Below, in pieces: positions 51,049 through 59,661 of a stretch of 64,000 nucleotides of DNA. The stretch spans positions 1 through 64,000 of the forward strand of contig JAFQBM010000020.1 of assembly GCA_017399685.1 (NCBI GenBank), written 5' to 3'. The position numbers were made by a program, and so were the translations under genes. Below the pieces are notes generated by a model. It worked only from the letters and a program-made list of their open reading frames with translations, did not search any database and was not told the DNA's origin. This stretch comes from Lachnospiraceae bacterium. Its GTDB lineage: Bacteria; Bacillota; Clostridia; Lachnospirales; Lachnospiraceae. Within the stretch, counting starts at the first letter, position 1. Every line of letters begins with the position of its first letter.

Positions 51049-53082
51049 TTATTTCAAGGAAATAATCTCTTCCGCCTTTGGTCTGAACAATTTATCAAAA
51101 AGAACCTGATTTCTTTTTTTCGCATCCCTTACTAGCTTTTCATATGAAATAATCTCAACATATGCACCCTTAACCGGATTATAACCAAAAAAGCCCTCTC
51201 CATCTGGGGTTCGATTGTATCCTGCATTTTCTGCATCTTCAATTAAACTATCCGTCAGATCTGCAATTATATAACAGTAAAATGCTGCATTTTGAACATT
51301 TCCAAAGCCTCTGCCATTAGCTTTCTTTACCTTTCCTGCCTTAATATCTGAAACATATTTTAAAACCTGATTAATAGGGTTTTTATCATCAGCCTCCAAA
51401 TCGTCTCTTTGTGGTCTTTTCAATTCCACTATTGTAATCGAATTTATCGCATCCTCTTCAGCAGAATATGAAATTGCCTTGTCAAAAATTCCAATATCCA
51501 TCCTTCTAGGAACATCACTCTCCATAACAGGAAGCGACTTCATCGGCTGATCCGAAGAAAGAAACTGATGATATGCCAATCTATCATCTATAAGCCACAG
51601 GTTCATTTCATCAAATTTCACATCATCTGATGTAATCTGCATTGGACAAATGATAGAATGTAATCTAGATTCTTTACTATATTTCCCATCTTCAGACAAT
51701 TCTAATGCCTTCTCTAATAAGTCTATTACTGCTTTTCTTCTTACAATATACTCAGCAAGGCTTGCTTGGCTAAGTTGAGTTACACTTGAACAATACGAAT
51801 CAAACAAATCCATAAACTGCTCGGTATCCGCCACACTATTTTTTTGTCTTTCTTCAATTTGCATTTTCTGTTTTGCGATATCAAATTCCCACTTTTGCTC
51901 TTGCTTATATAATTCTAAATCCAATTTTTCATCATTAAGCCCTACTGGTATTTCATCATATACACTACCTCTGTGATTAAGTAAATATCTATATTGAGGC
52001 TTCTTAGTTTTTACAAATTCATCTATCCTCTTTTTCTTTTCATCCTTAATCTTCCCCAAATCATCACTTAAATAAATCTTGATATATTCTATAGCCGTTT
52101 CCGTAATTTCTTTTTCACCCAAATTATCCAATAACGGACTATCCGAAAAACTGAATTCATATCGATCTGAATTAACCGCCTGATCCAAATACTCACCAGC
52201 AATATATCCTACATAATAGTATGACTGATCATCTGCATTTATTTTTTTATTCAGATTTGGAATATACTTAACCAAATCATATGACTTAACTTCTCTATTA
52301 TTAGCACACATATGCAACTCATGTTTATCAGCACCTTCTGTTACAGTCATATGGTATAAAGAAAAGACTTTGCCTTTAATAGTAAAATCATCTCTATGTA
52401 AAGTATCTCTATATAACTTGTTATAATACTCATTTAAAATGTATTTTTCACCTAGGCTGTCTTGTAACACTACCTTGGGACAATTCTCAATAATGAAATA
52501 TGGTAAGCAGTGCTCTATAATCTTTTTTGCAAGACTCTCAAGTGATAAAGCTACTTCCTCTCTATATTCATACTTAAAGCCTTTTAAGCAAACCTCAGTG
52601 CTATTTTCCTGAATATCAGGAACCTCAATTTCTATACAATTATCTTCTGGCTCTATTGCATTTTTTATAGAAAAAGAAAACTCTCTCTTAAACCACTTAT
52701 CACGCTCCATATATATACTTTTCACTGATACACTATCAAATGCTTTAAGCCATAAAAATCTTCCAATACCTTTACAACCCTTTGACAACTTTAACGTTGA
52801 ATATGCTTCAAGAAACGAATGATAATTTTTCTCAATAAACCCTTCACCATTATCAGTTACTATAAATTCATTAAAATGATTTAATTCTTCCGTTCCTTCT
52901 GTAGTCATCTGCGCATAATCTAATCGATTCGCAACTATTGTAATTAGCGGCGCTTCACAACTTTTTGTCTCTTCTAATGATTGTATAGAATTTACTATAG
53001 TCTCAAACAGAGGCCATAATGCTTTTGATTTTGGAAGCTTCATCTGGTTTACTTGACCAGCTAAATTCATTGTAAAATACAT
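51049..53082 (-). CDS. GHKL ATPase with C-terminal PD-(D/E)XK-like nuclease segment
   Basis: The product has 677 residues. The GHKL (Bergerat) ATPase motifs are N-box FETIVNSIQ (near residue 28), DNGEGF (near 77) and GCKGIGRF. Near residue 529 DIGIFD precedes IVELKRPQ (Glu553, Lys555) and NPINQVLKY (Gln572, Tyr576), the D...E-L-K...QxxxY arrangement of a PD-(D/E)XK nuclease. Hsp90-type ATPase plus nuclease fusions would be natural effectors. The ATG follows XRE by 17 bases. The nuclease call is by motif only. Confidence 0.8.
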   Translation of the reverse strand: MYFTMNLAGQVNQMKLPKSKALWPLFETIVNSIQSLEETKSCEAPLITIVANRLDYAQMTTEGTEELNHFNEFIVTDNGEGFIEKNYHSFLEAYSTLKLSKGCKGIGRFLWLKAFDSVSVKSIYMERDKWFKREFSFSIKNAIEPEDNCIEIEVPDIQENSTEVCLKGFKYEYREEVALSLESLAKKIIEHCLPYFIIENCPKVVLQDSLGEKYILNEYYNKLYRDTLHRDDFTIKGKVFSLYHMTVTEGADKHELHMCANNREVKSYDLVKYIPNLNKKINADDQSYYYVGYIAGEYLDQAVNSDRYEFSFSDSPLLDNLGEKEITETAIEYIKIYLSDDLGKIKDEKKKRIDEFVKTKKPQYRYLLNHRGSVYDEIPVGLNDEKLDLELYKQEQKWEFDIAKQKMQIEERQKNSVADTEQFMDLFDSYCSSVTQLSQASLAEYIVRRKAVIDLLEKALELSEDGKYSKESRLHSIICPMQITSDDVKFDEMNLWLIDDRLAYHQFLSSDQPMKSLPVMESDVPRRMDIGIFDKAISYSAEEDAINSITIVELKRPQRDDLEADDKNPINQVLKYVSDIKAGKVKKANGRGFGNVQNAAFYCYIIADLTDSLIEDAENAGYNRTPDGEGFFGYNPVKGAYVEIISYEKLVRDAKKRNQVLFDKLFRPKAEEIISLK

Positions 53083-53099
53083 TTCACCTCTCCTTTCCG

Positions 53100-53414
53100 T
53101 TAACCCTTTTTATTCTTCAACATTTTCTTAAATTCAATTAAATTCAAAATTTCCTGCCGGTCAGCATCATCAAGTTCCGTAAAACCACGAAGTAATTCAT
53201 CATCAGATAAAGGTATTTCATCTCCTTCCAATAATGAATCCGCCGATATCCTAAATAGTCTACTAAATTGCCTAAGTTCTTCAGCCTTAACGCACCTTTT
53301 ACCCGATTCAATTTCAACTATGGCAGTCCTCTTTACACCTAAATAATTAGCCACATATTCCTGTGATAAACGTAAATCCGTTCTTGCTTTCTTTATTCTC
53401 TCATTCAGTTCCAT
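53100..53414 (-). CDS. XRE-family regulator of the GHKL/helicase operon
   Basis: The ATG at 53414 follows GGAGG (104 residues). The helix-turn-helix is RLSQEYVANYLGVKRTAIVEIESG. A second segment (ELDDADRQEILNLIEFKKMLKNKKG) is a typical C-terminal tail. It is the first gene of the operon and likely represses it from the inverted repeat at 53462-53480. Confidence 0.9.
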   Translation of the reverse strand: MELNERIKKARTDLRLSQEYVANYLGVKRTAIVEIESGKRCVKAEELRQFSRLFRISADSLLEGDEIPLSDDELLRGFTELDDADRQEILNLIEFKKMLKNKKG

Positions 53415-53448
53415 CTTGAGCCTCCTTACTACCATAACTACTAGTTAT

Positions 53449-53480
53449 ATTTTACCTCTAGATGTTGGATTTTACAACAT
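53449..53480 (-). promoter_or_regulatory. Operon promoter with candidate XRE operator
   Basis: TTGTAA (53472-53477), 17 bases, TAAAAT (53449-53454). The inverted repeat ATGTTG-N7-CAACAT (53462-53480) covers the -35 box. Binding of the XRE protein there would silence the whole defence-like operon. Confidence 0.6.
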
Positions 53481-53561
53481 ATTTTTGTTGTTGCGTATGT
53501 ACTTTTAGCATATCAGCAGTAATCCTTATCTATTGTCGATATGCTAATACTGCTAGTAAAT

Positions 53562-53711
53562 TTAATGTATTCGCTTCAAGCTCCCTTGCTTCAAATCAAC
53601 AAATGCCTTCCTTTTACCACTTCTTCCAAGTGTGTAACAATCTTTACTGCAATACTTAAGCTGACGGGCCATTAATCTCTTGCCACAGACAATGCACTTC
53701 TCCTGTTTCAC
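53562..53711 (-). CDS. Small zinc-finger protein (49 residues) coupled to the recombinase
   Basis: A GTG at 53711 overlaps the recombinase stop (GTGA). The product starts VKQEKCIVCGKRLMARQL and continues YCSKDCYTLGRSGKRKAF; CxxC...CxxxC can bind zinc. Such small proteins often follow serine recombinases in Clostridial elements. Its role is unknown. Confidence 0.6.
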   Translation of the reverse strand: MKQEKCIVCGKRLMARQLKYCSKDCYTLGRSGKRKAFVDLKQGSLKRIH

Positions 53712-54949
53712 CCCTGCAACCCTGCTCTAACATGCTCAATGAACCCATCAATGAAATCTCCGTCATAGGTACACAAAACATTGTATGCCCTTACAAATGC
53801 TTCTTCTATCAAGGCTTCGGGTACACCTTTGCAATATGGACATTCCTTTTTGCCATGCTTAGTAGACTTCACACACTGCCAAATGACCTTTTTATAATCG
53901 GCACGTGAATTCCATGTTCTTCTTGTGAGGTTGCCACCACAGAAACCGCACTTTAACATACAACTGAATGAAAATTGTCTGCTGTATTTGTCACGCTTTC
54001 CGTTGCTTCTTGAATGTGAGCCTTTTCTTTTGTTTAATATTTCATTGGCTCTATCCCACAATTCTCGGCTTATAATGGCTTCATGATGATTTTCTGTGTA
54101 ATATTGGTCTGCTTCGCCCATATTATCAAGTCTACGCTTTGTTATCGGGTCTGTGGTAAAAGTTTTCCCCATGAGCAAATCGCCTTTGTATTTCTCATTC
54201 TTGATAATACCGATTACTCCATGTTCACTGAAATTACTGTCCCCACGTTTGGTTTTGTAACCTAAATTTTTCAGTTCTCTAGCGATTATTTTACCGCCTG
54301 CACCCTCAACATATCTGTTGAAAATATAGCGGACTGCTTCGGCTTCTTTTTCGTTAATTGTAATGGATTTATCCTCTTTATGATAATCATAACCCAAACA
54401 ACCATTAAAACCGACCATCTCTCCTCTCTGCATTTTTATAGCCAAGCCAAGTTTGACATGTTCACTGATATTTTGTACTTCCTGTTGTGCCACCGAACTA
54501 AGGATTGTCAATAGTAACTCTCCGTCCATTGTGAGAGTATTAATGTTTTCTTCCTCAAACATGACCGCAACACCCTTTTCCTTTAAACTTCTAACATATG
54601 TAAGGGTATCGACTGTATTTCGTGCAAATCTTGAAATACTTTTTACAATGATTAAGTCAATTTCTCCGTTCACACAATCATTAATCATGCGGTTAAAATC
54701 ATCTCGTTTAGCGGTTTGTGTGCCTGTTATCGCTTCATCAGCGTACACACCCGCATACTGCCATTCGGGATTACTATTTATTAATTCTTCATAGTATCGC
54801 ACTTGTGACTGATAACTTTCAAGCTGTTCCGCACTGTCCGTTGAAACTCGTGCATATGCAGCAACACGCAGGGTACTCAAATGAGCACCCTTTCTTCTGT
54901 TGACTGCCTGTTTGGTAGCCTTACGCACCATTACTGTTGGATTCGCCAT
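53708..54949 (-). CDS. Serine recombinase (resolvase/invertase family)
   Basis: The product has 413 residues. The resolvase catalytic domain holds YARVSTDSAEQLESYQSQ, with the nucleophile Ser in RVSTDS. A recombinase domain (GVIGIIKNEKYKGDLLMGK) and a zinc ribbon (CMLKCGFCGGNL...C..C) follow. It is somewhat shorter than most large serine integrases. It likely moves the small element around it. Confidence 0.9.
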   Translation of the reverse strand: MANPTVMVRKATKQAVNRRKGAHLSTLRVAAYARVSTDSAEQLESYQSQVRYYEELINSNPEWQYAGVYADEAITGTQTAKRDDFNRMINDCVNGEIDLIIVKSISRFARNTVDTLTYVRSLKEKGVAVMFEEENINTLTMDGELLLTILSSVAQQEVQNISEHVKLGLAIKMQRGEMVGFNGCLGYDYHKEDKSITINEKEAEAVRYIFNRYVEGAGGKIIARELKNLGYKTKRGDSNFSEHGVIGIIKNEKYKGDLLMGKTFTTDPITKRRLDNMGEADQYYTENHHEAIISRELWDRANEILNKRKGSHSRSNGKRDKYSRQFSFSCMLKCGFCGGNLTRRTWNSRADYKKVIWQCVKSTKHGKKECPYCKGVPEALIEEAFVRAYNVLCTYDGDFIDGFIEHVRAGLQG

Positions 54950-54993
54950 AATTTTTACCTCCGTAATAAATTTTAGTATTGTATATGAAGCCT

Positions 54994-55152
54994 TTAGGCT
55001 GTCATAGCTGTTAAATCTGACAGAATATGATACTCTTTCATCAGTTTAATTTTGATTTTCTGATACTCTGCTTCTGTAATCTGTTTACATTGCAGGAGCT
55101 GTGCCAACAGGGATAATTCCATGCTGTACTGCAACAACTTTTCAGCATTCAC
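54994..55152 (-). CDS. SHOCT-like short protein (52 residues)
   Basis: The start is the GTG at 55152, behind GAGGTGG and overlapping the preceding stop; a longer frame upstream is possible. The C-terminal half (QCKQITEAEYQKIKIKLMKEY) resembles the SHOCT oligomerisation motif. It is common in recombinase-linked modules. Confidence 0.6.
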   Translation of the reverse strand: MNAEKLLQYSMELSLLAQLLQCKQITEAEYQKIKIKLMKEYHILSDLTAMTA

Positions 55153-55429
55153 ATTTACCACCTCTCGCAATATTATCAGCAAGCAATTCCATAAAGCCTG
55201 CTATGTAATCAATAAAATCTTCAAATTCTGCAACATCATCACTGTGCGAAAAATAAAAATCAATAATACTACCGATAAGTTCCTCGCATTGTTCAATGGT
55301 CAGTGGCTCTGCTAAAAAAGCATTTGTTTTCATTGCAATGATTTTCAGATTTTCTCTTGTTTGTTCATCAAGGATAATGTGTAATCCATCTTTATCGTTT
55401 ACTATTTCGCTTCTATAATTATTCTTCAT
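55142..55429 (-). CDS. Small acidic protein of the recombinase element
   Basis: The product has 95 residues, starts MKNNYRSEIVNDKDGLHI, and is acidic at the C-terminus. No family was recognised. It overlaps the SHOCT-like gene and lies downstream of the repeat region at 55493-55615. Confidence 0.6.
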   Translation of the reverse strand: MKNNYRSEIVNDKDGLHIILDEQTRENLKIIAMKTNAFLAEPLTIEQCEELIGSIIDFYFSHSDDVAEFEDFIDYIAGFMELLADNIARGGKCEC

Positions 55430-55492
55430 TGTCTCTCCATTCTCGGCTTAACCAATCCCGCCGTAGGCAATATATTTCATTTGGCTGTAAAG

Positions 55493-55615
55493 TTTCTTTA
55501 CAAGACCTCTTGAAATCTTGTAAAGAATTTTTACACTTTACAACCACTACCAACTACCGCACTGTTAAATTTCTTTACAAGAGGTATCTCTTTTATGTTG
55601 ATAAACCTTGTAAAT
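55493..55615. repeat. Iteron-like repeats
   Basis: TTTCTTTACAAGA occurs at 55493-55505, in perfect inversion at 55516-55527 (TCTTGTAAAGAA), directly at 55571-55583, and partly inverted at 55606-55615. The repeats lie between HTH-protein genes and the recombinase module. They may be an origin or binding sites for the 117-residue HTH protein. Confidence 0.6.
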
Positions 55616-55657
55616 TTTCTTAACACATATACTATACATATAGCCATGAATACGGTT

Positions 55658-56011
55658 TTAAAGCTGTTTCCATTTATCAGAAAACATATAAATATTAGAC
55701 TTACGCAGATTGCGATTGTGTTGTACTACCTCAACAAATCCATGCTCTTCTAGTTCCTTTAATGCTCTAAAGAACGTTGGTCTACTCATGAAACTTTTAT
55801 ATTTACTATAAGGAAACTTAAAACTTCTTTTTCCTGCCGATTCAATACGCATATAACAATAAGTACGAAAAGCACTGGCTGTTAAGTCTCTCATTGGCTC
55901 TGAAGCCATAATGCTTGCACCCAATCTAAAATAACGTTTTTCAACACCATCCGCATGTTTTGTCTCCCACTTTTCAAATGGCGTAATTTTACTTCGTCTA
56001 CTTGTTGCCAT
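55658..56011 (-). CDS. Winged-helix / replication-initiator-like protein
   Basis: The product has 117 residues. It contains TPFEKWETKHADGVEKRYFRLGA, then LTASAFRTYCYMRIESAG and SRPTFFRALKELEEHGFVEVVQHNRNLRKSNIYMFSDKW, a winged helix like that of RepA_N or phage-type initiators. The adjacent repeats are plausible binding sites. It could instead be a transcription regulator. Confidence 0.6.
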   Translation of the reverse strand: MATSRRSKITPFEKWETKHADGVEKRYFRLGASIMASEPMRDLTASAFRTYCYMRIESAGKRSFKFPYSKYKSFMSRPTFFRALKELEEHGFVEVVQHNRNLRKSNIYMFSDKWKQL

Positions 56012-56017
56012 AGCTTA

Positions 56018-56212
56018 TCATTCCTCTTGTGAATTCAACTTATCGGATTGTATTTCATCTATGGCATGTAATATCTGTTGTATCTGCACCTGCGACAACG
56101 GTTCTCTGAACCAACGCACGAAAGAAGTTTCATGTATACCTATCTGCTTTGCAATCTGCCACTTATAAATATTTTTCTGCTTCAACAGACACTCAATCTC
56201 TTTATTTCTCAT
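56018..56212 (-). CDS. Small helix-turn-helix-like protein
   Basis: The product has 64 residues and begins MRNKEIECLLKQKNIYKWQ, followed by IAKQIGIHETSFVRWFREPLSQ, a helix-turn-helix pattern typical of element-encoded regulators. It is encoded just upstream of the 117-residue protein with a 6-base gap. Confidence 0.65.
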   Translation of the reverse strand: MRNKEIECLLKQKNIYKWQIAKQIGIHETSFVRWFREPLSQVQIQQILHAIDEIQSDKLNSQEE

Positions 56213-56386
56213 AATAAGTTCTCCTAATTTCTATTTATTTCATCAGCGGTCATCGGCTAGCCATTTCTTCATAACTACACTGTTGATGCTGATAGCATAT
56301 CATGGTAAAATAACCTAAATCAAAGCTATATCTATGTATTTATTCGTTTCATTTCAATGCATAGAGAAACAAGGAGATAGACATCT

Positions 56387-57382
56387 ATGAATAACGACAA
56401 CTCTCTTGGTGTTGCAGTATTAGACACTGGAATAGGATTTACAGTTTATGACAAAAAGATGGAAAAGGATGTACCCTATGGAACATTTGCTCTTACGCTA
56501 ATCAATACCGACTATGAAAAAATACGGAATAGCATTGGAGATACTCTAAAGCTGTATTTTAAAAAATCATTTAATCCAAATGATACAGAGCAATTTGCAA
56601 TCACTCTTTATAATAAAATACATTTGCATATTTCTTATGCATCAAAAGGGTATCTACGAAAAGAGCATGCTCACATAGTTACTAATCTTTTAGTAAGAGA
56701 AATATTAAACAGCATTGAAACGGAACATTTTGCAATAAATGGTATTGATAACTGCATACCAGTTATATTTTCGAATTATAACATTCGTAGTTGTGCAAAA
56801 GACATCCTACAACGATATTCTGACGATTTAGCATCTATTGTAAGAGAAACAGGAACTTATGAAATAAACTCTCAGCTTTTAAATATGGAAACTCCTGTCT
56901 ATTATCTGAATAGTACCGCCGAATATCTCATGTTGGATTTAAAGATGTATTTGGAACGCTCTGACAAAACAGTGAAAGAATGTGAACGTTGTGGACGTTT
57001 ATATTTACCTAAAAGAAAAAGCGATAAGTATTGCCGACTTCCAATCAGAGGTGAACGGAAAACCTGCAACGTTATCATGCACATATTACCAAATGATGAA
57101 TTTGCAAAAGTAAGAAACACTGCAAGAGATAAACAACATAAACAAATACGATATTATCGAGATACAAGAAACTGTGATTACACATTTTTACTTAATTTAT
57201 ATAATGACTGGTCTATTGACTGCCAAAAAAAGTGTATAGAATTTAAAAGTAAAATGGATATAAAAGGATTTAACAACTGGATTGAAGAAACAAAATTCAC
57301 GGTTGAAACGCTAACGGAAGAATGGGAAAAACACAATAAAAACAAAGAAATTTGCGTACCTAATATCAAATCCGAGAATTAA
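56387..57382 (+). CDS. DUF6076-like protein with Cys-rich finger
   Basis: The product has 331 residues. Around residues 198-226 it has CERCGRLYLPKRKSDKYCRL and a further CNVI. Similar proteins in Clostridia carry DUF6076, but I am not sure of the assignment. The first 180 residues are unassigned. It is the only plus-strand gene of the island and sits divergently from the HTH gene. Confidence 0.65.
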   Translation: MNNDNSLGVAVLDTGIGFTVYDKKMEKDVPYGTFALTLINTDYEKIRNSIGDTLKLYFKKSFNPNDTEQFAITLYNKIHLHISYASKGYLRKEHAHIVTNLLVREILNSIETEHFAINGIDNCIPVIFSNYNIRSCAKDILQRYSDDLASIVRETGTYEINSQLLNMETPVYYLNSTAEYLMLDLKMYLERSDKTVKECERCGRLYLPKRKSDKYCRLPIRGERKTCNVIMHILPNDEFAKVRNTARDKQHKQIRYYRDTRNCDYTFLLNLYNDWSIDCQKKCIEFKSKMDIKGFNNWIEETKFTVETLTEEWEKHNKNKEICVPNIKSEN

Positions 57383-57545
57383 GCGGTATATTATTTAAAG
57401 AAATCAAAGCTTTAACAGTACTTAAAATCGTAGATGCCAATGCAAAAAATCCCTAAGAACCACGAACGCTTTTTAGGATTTTTCACGGATTGGTACGTAG
57501 TACCAATCCGGTAGGAATAACCTATAATATTGCGATAATAAAAAG

Positions 57546-57578
57546 CAGGAGATACTCAATTCCGAAAAGTATCTCCTG
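57546..57578 (+). terminator. Hairpin terminator after the plus-strand gene
   Basis: CAGGAGATACT and AGTATCTCCTG form a perfect stem. It is symmetrical and probably works in both directions. The preceding stretch (57383-57545) has a smaller ATTGGTAC/GTACCAAT hairpin and nothing else I can call. Confidence 0.7.
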
Positions 57579-57749
57579 TCTTATACTGTAACTGTATGTT
57601 ACATTTTTGCTATCAAATTACACTATTTTAAATATTAAAGCAGGTACTCCCGACGGCAATCAATATACACCTTTCATTTATTGTTACATTCAATAAACCT
57701 GATTGCAGTACCATACATTTGTAAATATTTCAGCCACTTGTATGTTCTA

Positions 57750-58106
57750 TCAAAAATCACTCTTGCAACTATTACAATGCCACTGTTTTCCCACTTTTCC
57801 ACTTGCCAAGCCAAAAAATCCCATTGATAATAAACGAGAGGTAGTAGTAATTTTCTTAGTATCACTCGAATTACAATATGGACAATTTACCTCAACGGAT
57901 TTTGTTTGTGGAATCATTGTACTACTACTTACCGATTTTACCGCTCTTAATCCATTCTTTGGATTATACGGATTTTCATAGCAAAATACTAATGGTTTAC
58001 CACATGTTTTACACTTCTCTAAAACAGCATCCTCAGGCATAAAATAAACAAGCTTATTGCATTTTTTACATTCATATGCCTTTACTGTTGGCTTTTGTTT
58101 TTTCAT
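57750..58106 (-). CDS. Zinc-ribbon protein
   Basis: The ATG at 58106 starts MKKQKPTVKAYECKKCNKLVY (118 residues). Four CxxC or CxxxC knuckles (CKKC, CKTC, CPYC, CNSC) suggest two zinc ribbons. There is a short hydrophobic stretch LLSMGFFGLASG. RBS AAGGAG. Its role is unknown. Confidence 0.75.
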   Translation of the reverse strand: MKKQKPTVKAYECKKCNKLVYFMPEDAVLEKCKTCGKPLVFCYENPYNPKNGLRAVKSVSSSTMIPQTKSVEVNCPYCNSSDTKKITTTSRLLSMGFFGLASGKVGKQWHCNSCKSDF

Positions 58107-58131
58107 AAAATTCTCCTTTCGAATCAAAACA

Positions 58132-59148
58132 TCACATCATATCAAAAAACCTTGATTTTCTAAATGTCGCATCCAATAGTTTACTTTTTTCACGCATCAT
58201 CATAATGCCATCCTGTTCATCCACAAGTTCTAAGCAATGCTTATATACATCATTTGCATATCCTGTAAATTCTTTAATCACATGGGATGGTACTCCCGAA
58301 CGTATCATTTGCATAATACCATATTTTGCAACTGCCATACCTTTGTTATGTCCCACTACTTCTTTAAGAATATTAAACATTTTAGAATAATCAATTTTAT
58401 CTCGTTCTTTTGCAATATCAACAAACAAACGGTCATCACTTGGCTTTTCTATAAGTTTACCCCTTACTTTCATATATCGTTGCATTTGTAACGATAACTC
58501 ATCAGGAAGATGTACCCAAAAACCATTGATTTTTAATTTGTTCAACTGCTCGTTATAATCGGTTATTTTTAACTCATTTATTACGTTATTTTTCGTACCA
58601 AATAACAAAATGATTTTACAAGCAAGAGAAGATATGTAATTAGCAAAAACTCCATTATAATATCCATTAAGAATTTCATCATCATCTTCAATAGCAAGTT
58701 TTTCATTGCAAGCGTTAATAAGTTGTTCTGCTTCTACATCTGTCAATGGATGCACCTGTTCTTTCATATTCAATTTTAATTCTTTAATCTTATTATCATA
58801 AGCATTTTTGAGTTCGGCTTTTTCACTCTTATTTTCAAAGAGTTTATTTTCCCAACCAAATTCTTTATAAATGTAATCATAGAAGACCGTAACAACTGAT
58901 ATATAATTCCATGCTGTTGTTGCGTATTTCACATCATAATTCCTCACATAGTACTCCAATGCATCTAAAAGTTCTTTTATTTTCATGCCAGTTAAGATAC
59001 TTTGATAATTCACATCTTTAGCTTGCAATTCAAGAACAACATATTCGTAAAAAACATAGATTTTTCTTTTGTAAGTTACAGAGGTTAATCCATTTTTTTC
59101 TTCTTCAACATAATTTATAAACTGTTCAATTAACTTTTCAAATGTCAT
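58132..59148 (-). CDS. Integrase-like protein lacking catalytic residues
   Basis: The ATG at 59148 follows AAAGGAG (338 residues). The protein has an N-terminal SAM-like DNA-binding fold and a C-terminal tyrosine-recombinase-like fold, but the R...HxxR...Y pattern is not kept: LLFGTKNNVINELKI replaces the usual TGLRISEL, KYGIMQMIRSG replaces LRHTFAT, and only a Tyr (DVYKHCL) remains near the expected place. It probably binds DNA without recombination activity. A remnant of a related gene lies at 45252-45455. Confidence 0.7.
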   Translation of the reverse strand: MTFEKLIEQFINYVEEEKNGLTSVTYKRKIYVFYEYVVLELQAKDVNYQSILTGMKIKELLDALEYYVRNYDVKYATTAWNYISVVTVFYDYIYKEFGWENKLFENKSEKAELKNAYDNKIKELKLNMKEQVHPLTDVEAEQLINACNEKLAIEDDDEILNGYYNGVFANYISSLACKIILLFGTKNNVINELKITDYNEQLNKLKINGFWVHLPDELSLQMQRYMKVRGKLIEKPSDDRLFVDIAKERDKIDYSKMFNILKEVVGHNKGMAVAKYGIMQMIRSGVPSHVIKEFTGYANDVYKHCLELVDEQDGIMMMREKSKLLDATFRKSRFFDMM

Positions 59149-59219
59149 AAAAACTCCTTTCTCCATAAAGCAATTGATTTTATGGACATTTTACTATAAA
59201 ACATCTACTTTTTCAATAC

Positions 59220-59471
59220 CTAAGTATAATCATAAAACGTCAACACATGGATTAGATTGTACATCTGTTGATAATCTAACTGTTTCCAATCAGACAAATC
59301 ATACAAATGCAACAACAAAAATTCAAAAAATTGCTTTGTAATCTTCTTCTGCCGAATTAACCTACATAGTATCTGATACTGACATGGTGTATATGTACTT
59401 GGCACTTTCTTAATATTTGACCCCACATTCTGCATAATTAAATATTTTGTATCATAATTCATTAACTTCAT
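59220..59471 (-). CDS. Small element-encoded protein (83 residues)
   Basis: The product begins MKLMNYDTKYLIMQNV and has a Cys pair in TPCQYQILCRLIR. No family was recognised. It overlaps the Cys-rich gene by four bases (59468-59471), so they are translated together. Confidence 0.6.
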   Translation of the reverse strand: MKLMNYDTKYLIMQNVGSNIKKVPSTYTPCQYQILCRLIRQKKITKQFFEFLLLHLYDLSDWKQLDYQQMYNLIHVLTFYDYT

Positions 59472-59647
59472 TTACAATAACTCCTCTCCATACATTCTTC
59501 ATATTCACAAAATTCACAAGCCACGAAATCGCACTCTCCAAATACAAATCCATCAATAATAACAGGCTGACACGTTTCTAAGTAATCGGGGCATTTCCTA
59601 CATGGGGCATAATAAATACATAAAGGTTGATAATTTTTGATACACAT
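59468..59647 (-). CDS. Small Cys-rich protein
   Basis: The ATG at 59647 follows GGAG (59 residues). MCIKNYQPLCIYYAPCRKCP is followed by six more Cys in CDFVACEFCEYEECMERSYC. The pattern suggests metal binding. It sits between the J-domain gene and the 83-residue gene. Confidence 0.65.
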   Translation of the reverse strand: MCIKNYQPLCIYYAPCRKCPDYLETCQPVIIDGFVFGECDFVACEFCEYEECMERSYCK

Positions 59648-59661
59648 ATTTTCCACGCTCC

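Noticed and set aside
55493-55615. The repeats as a CRISPR array
   Set aside because: Unit orientation alternates and spacing varies; there are no cas genes in the window.
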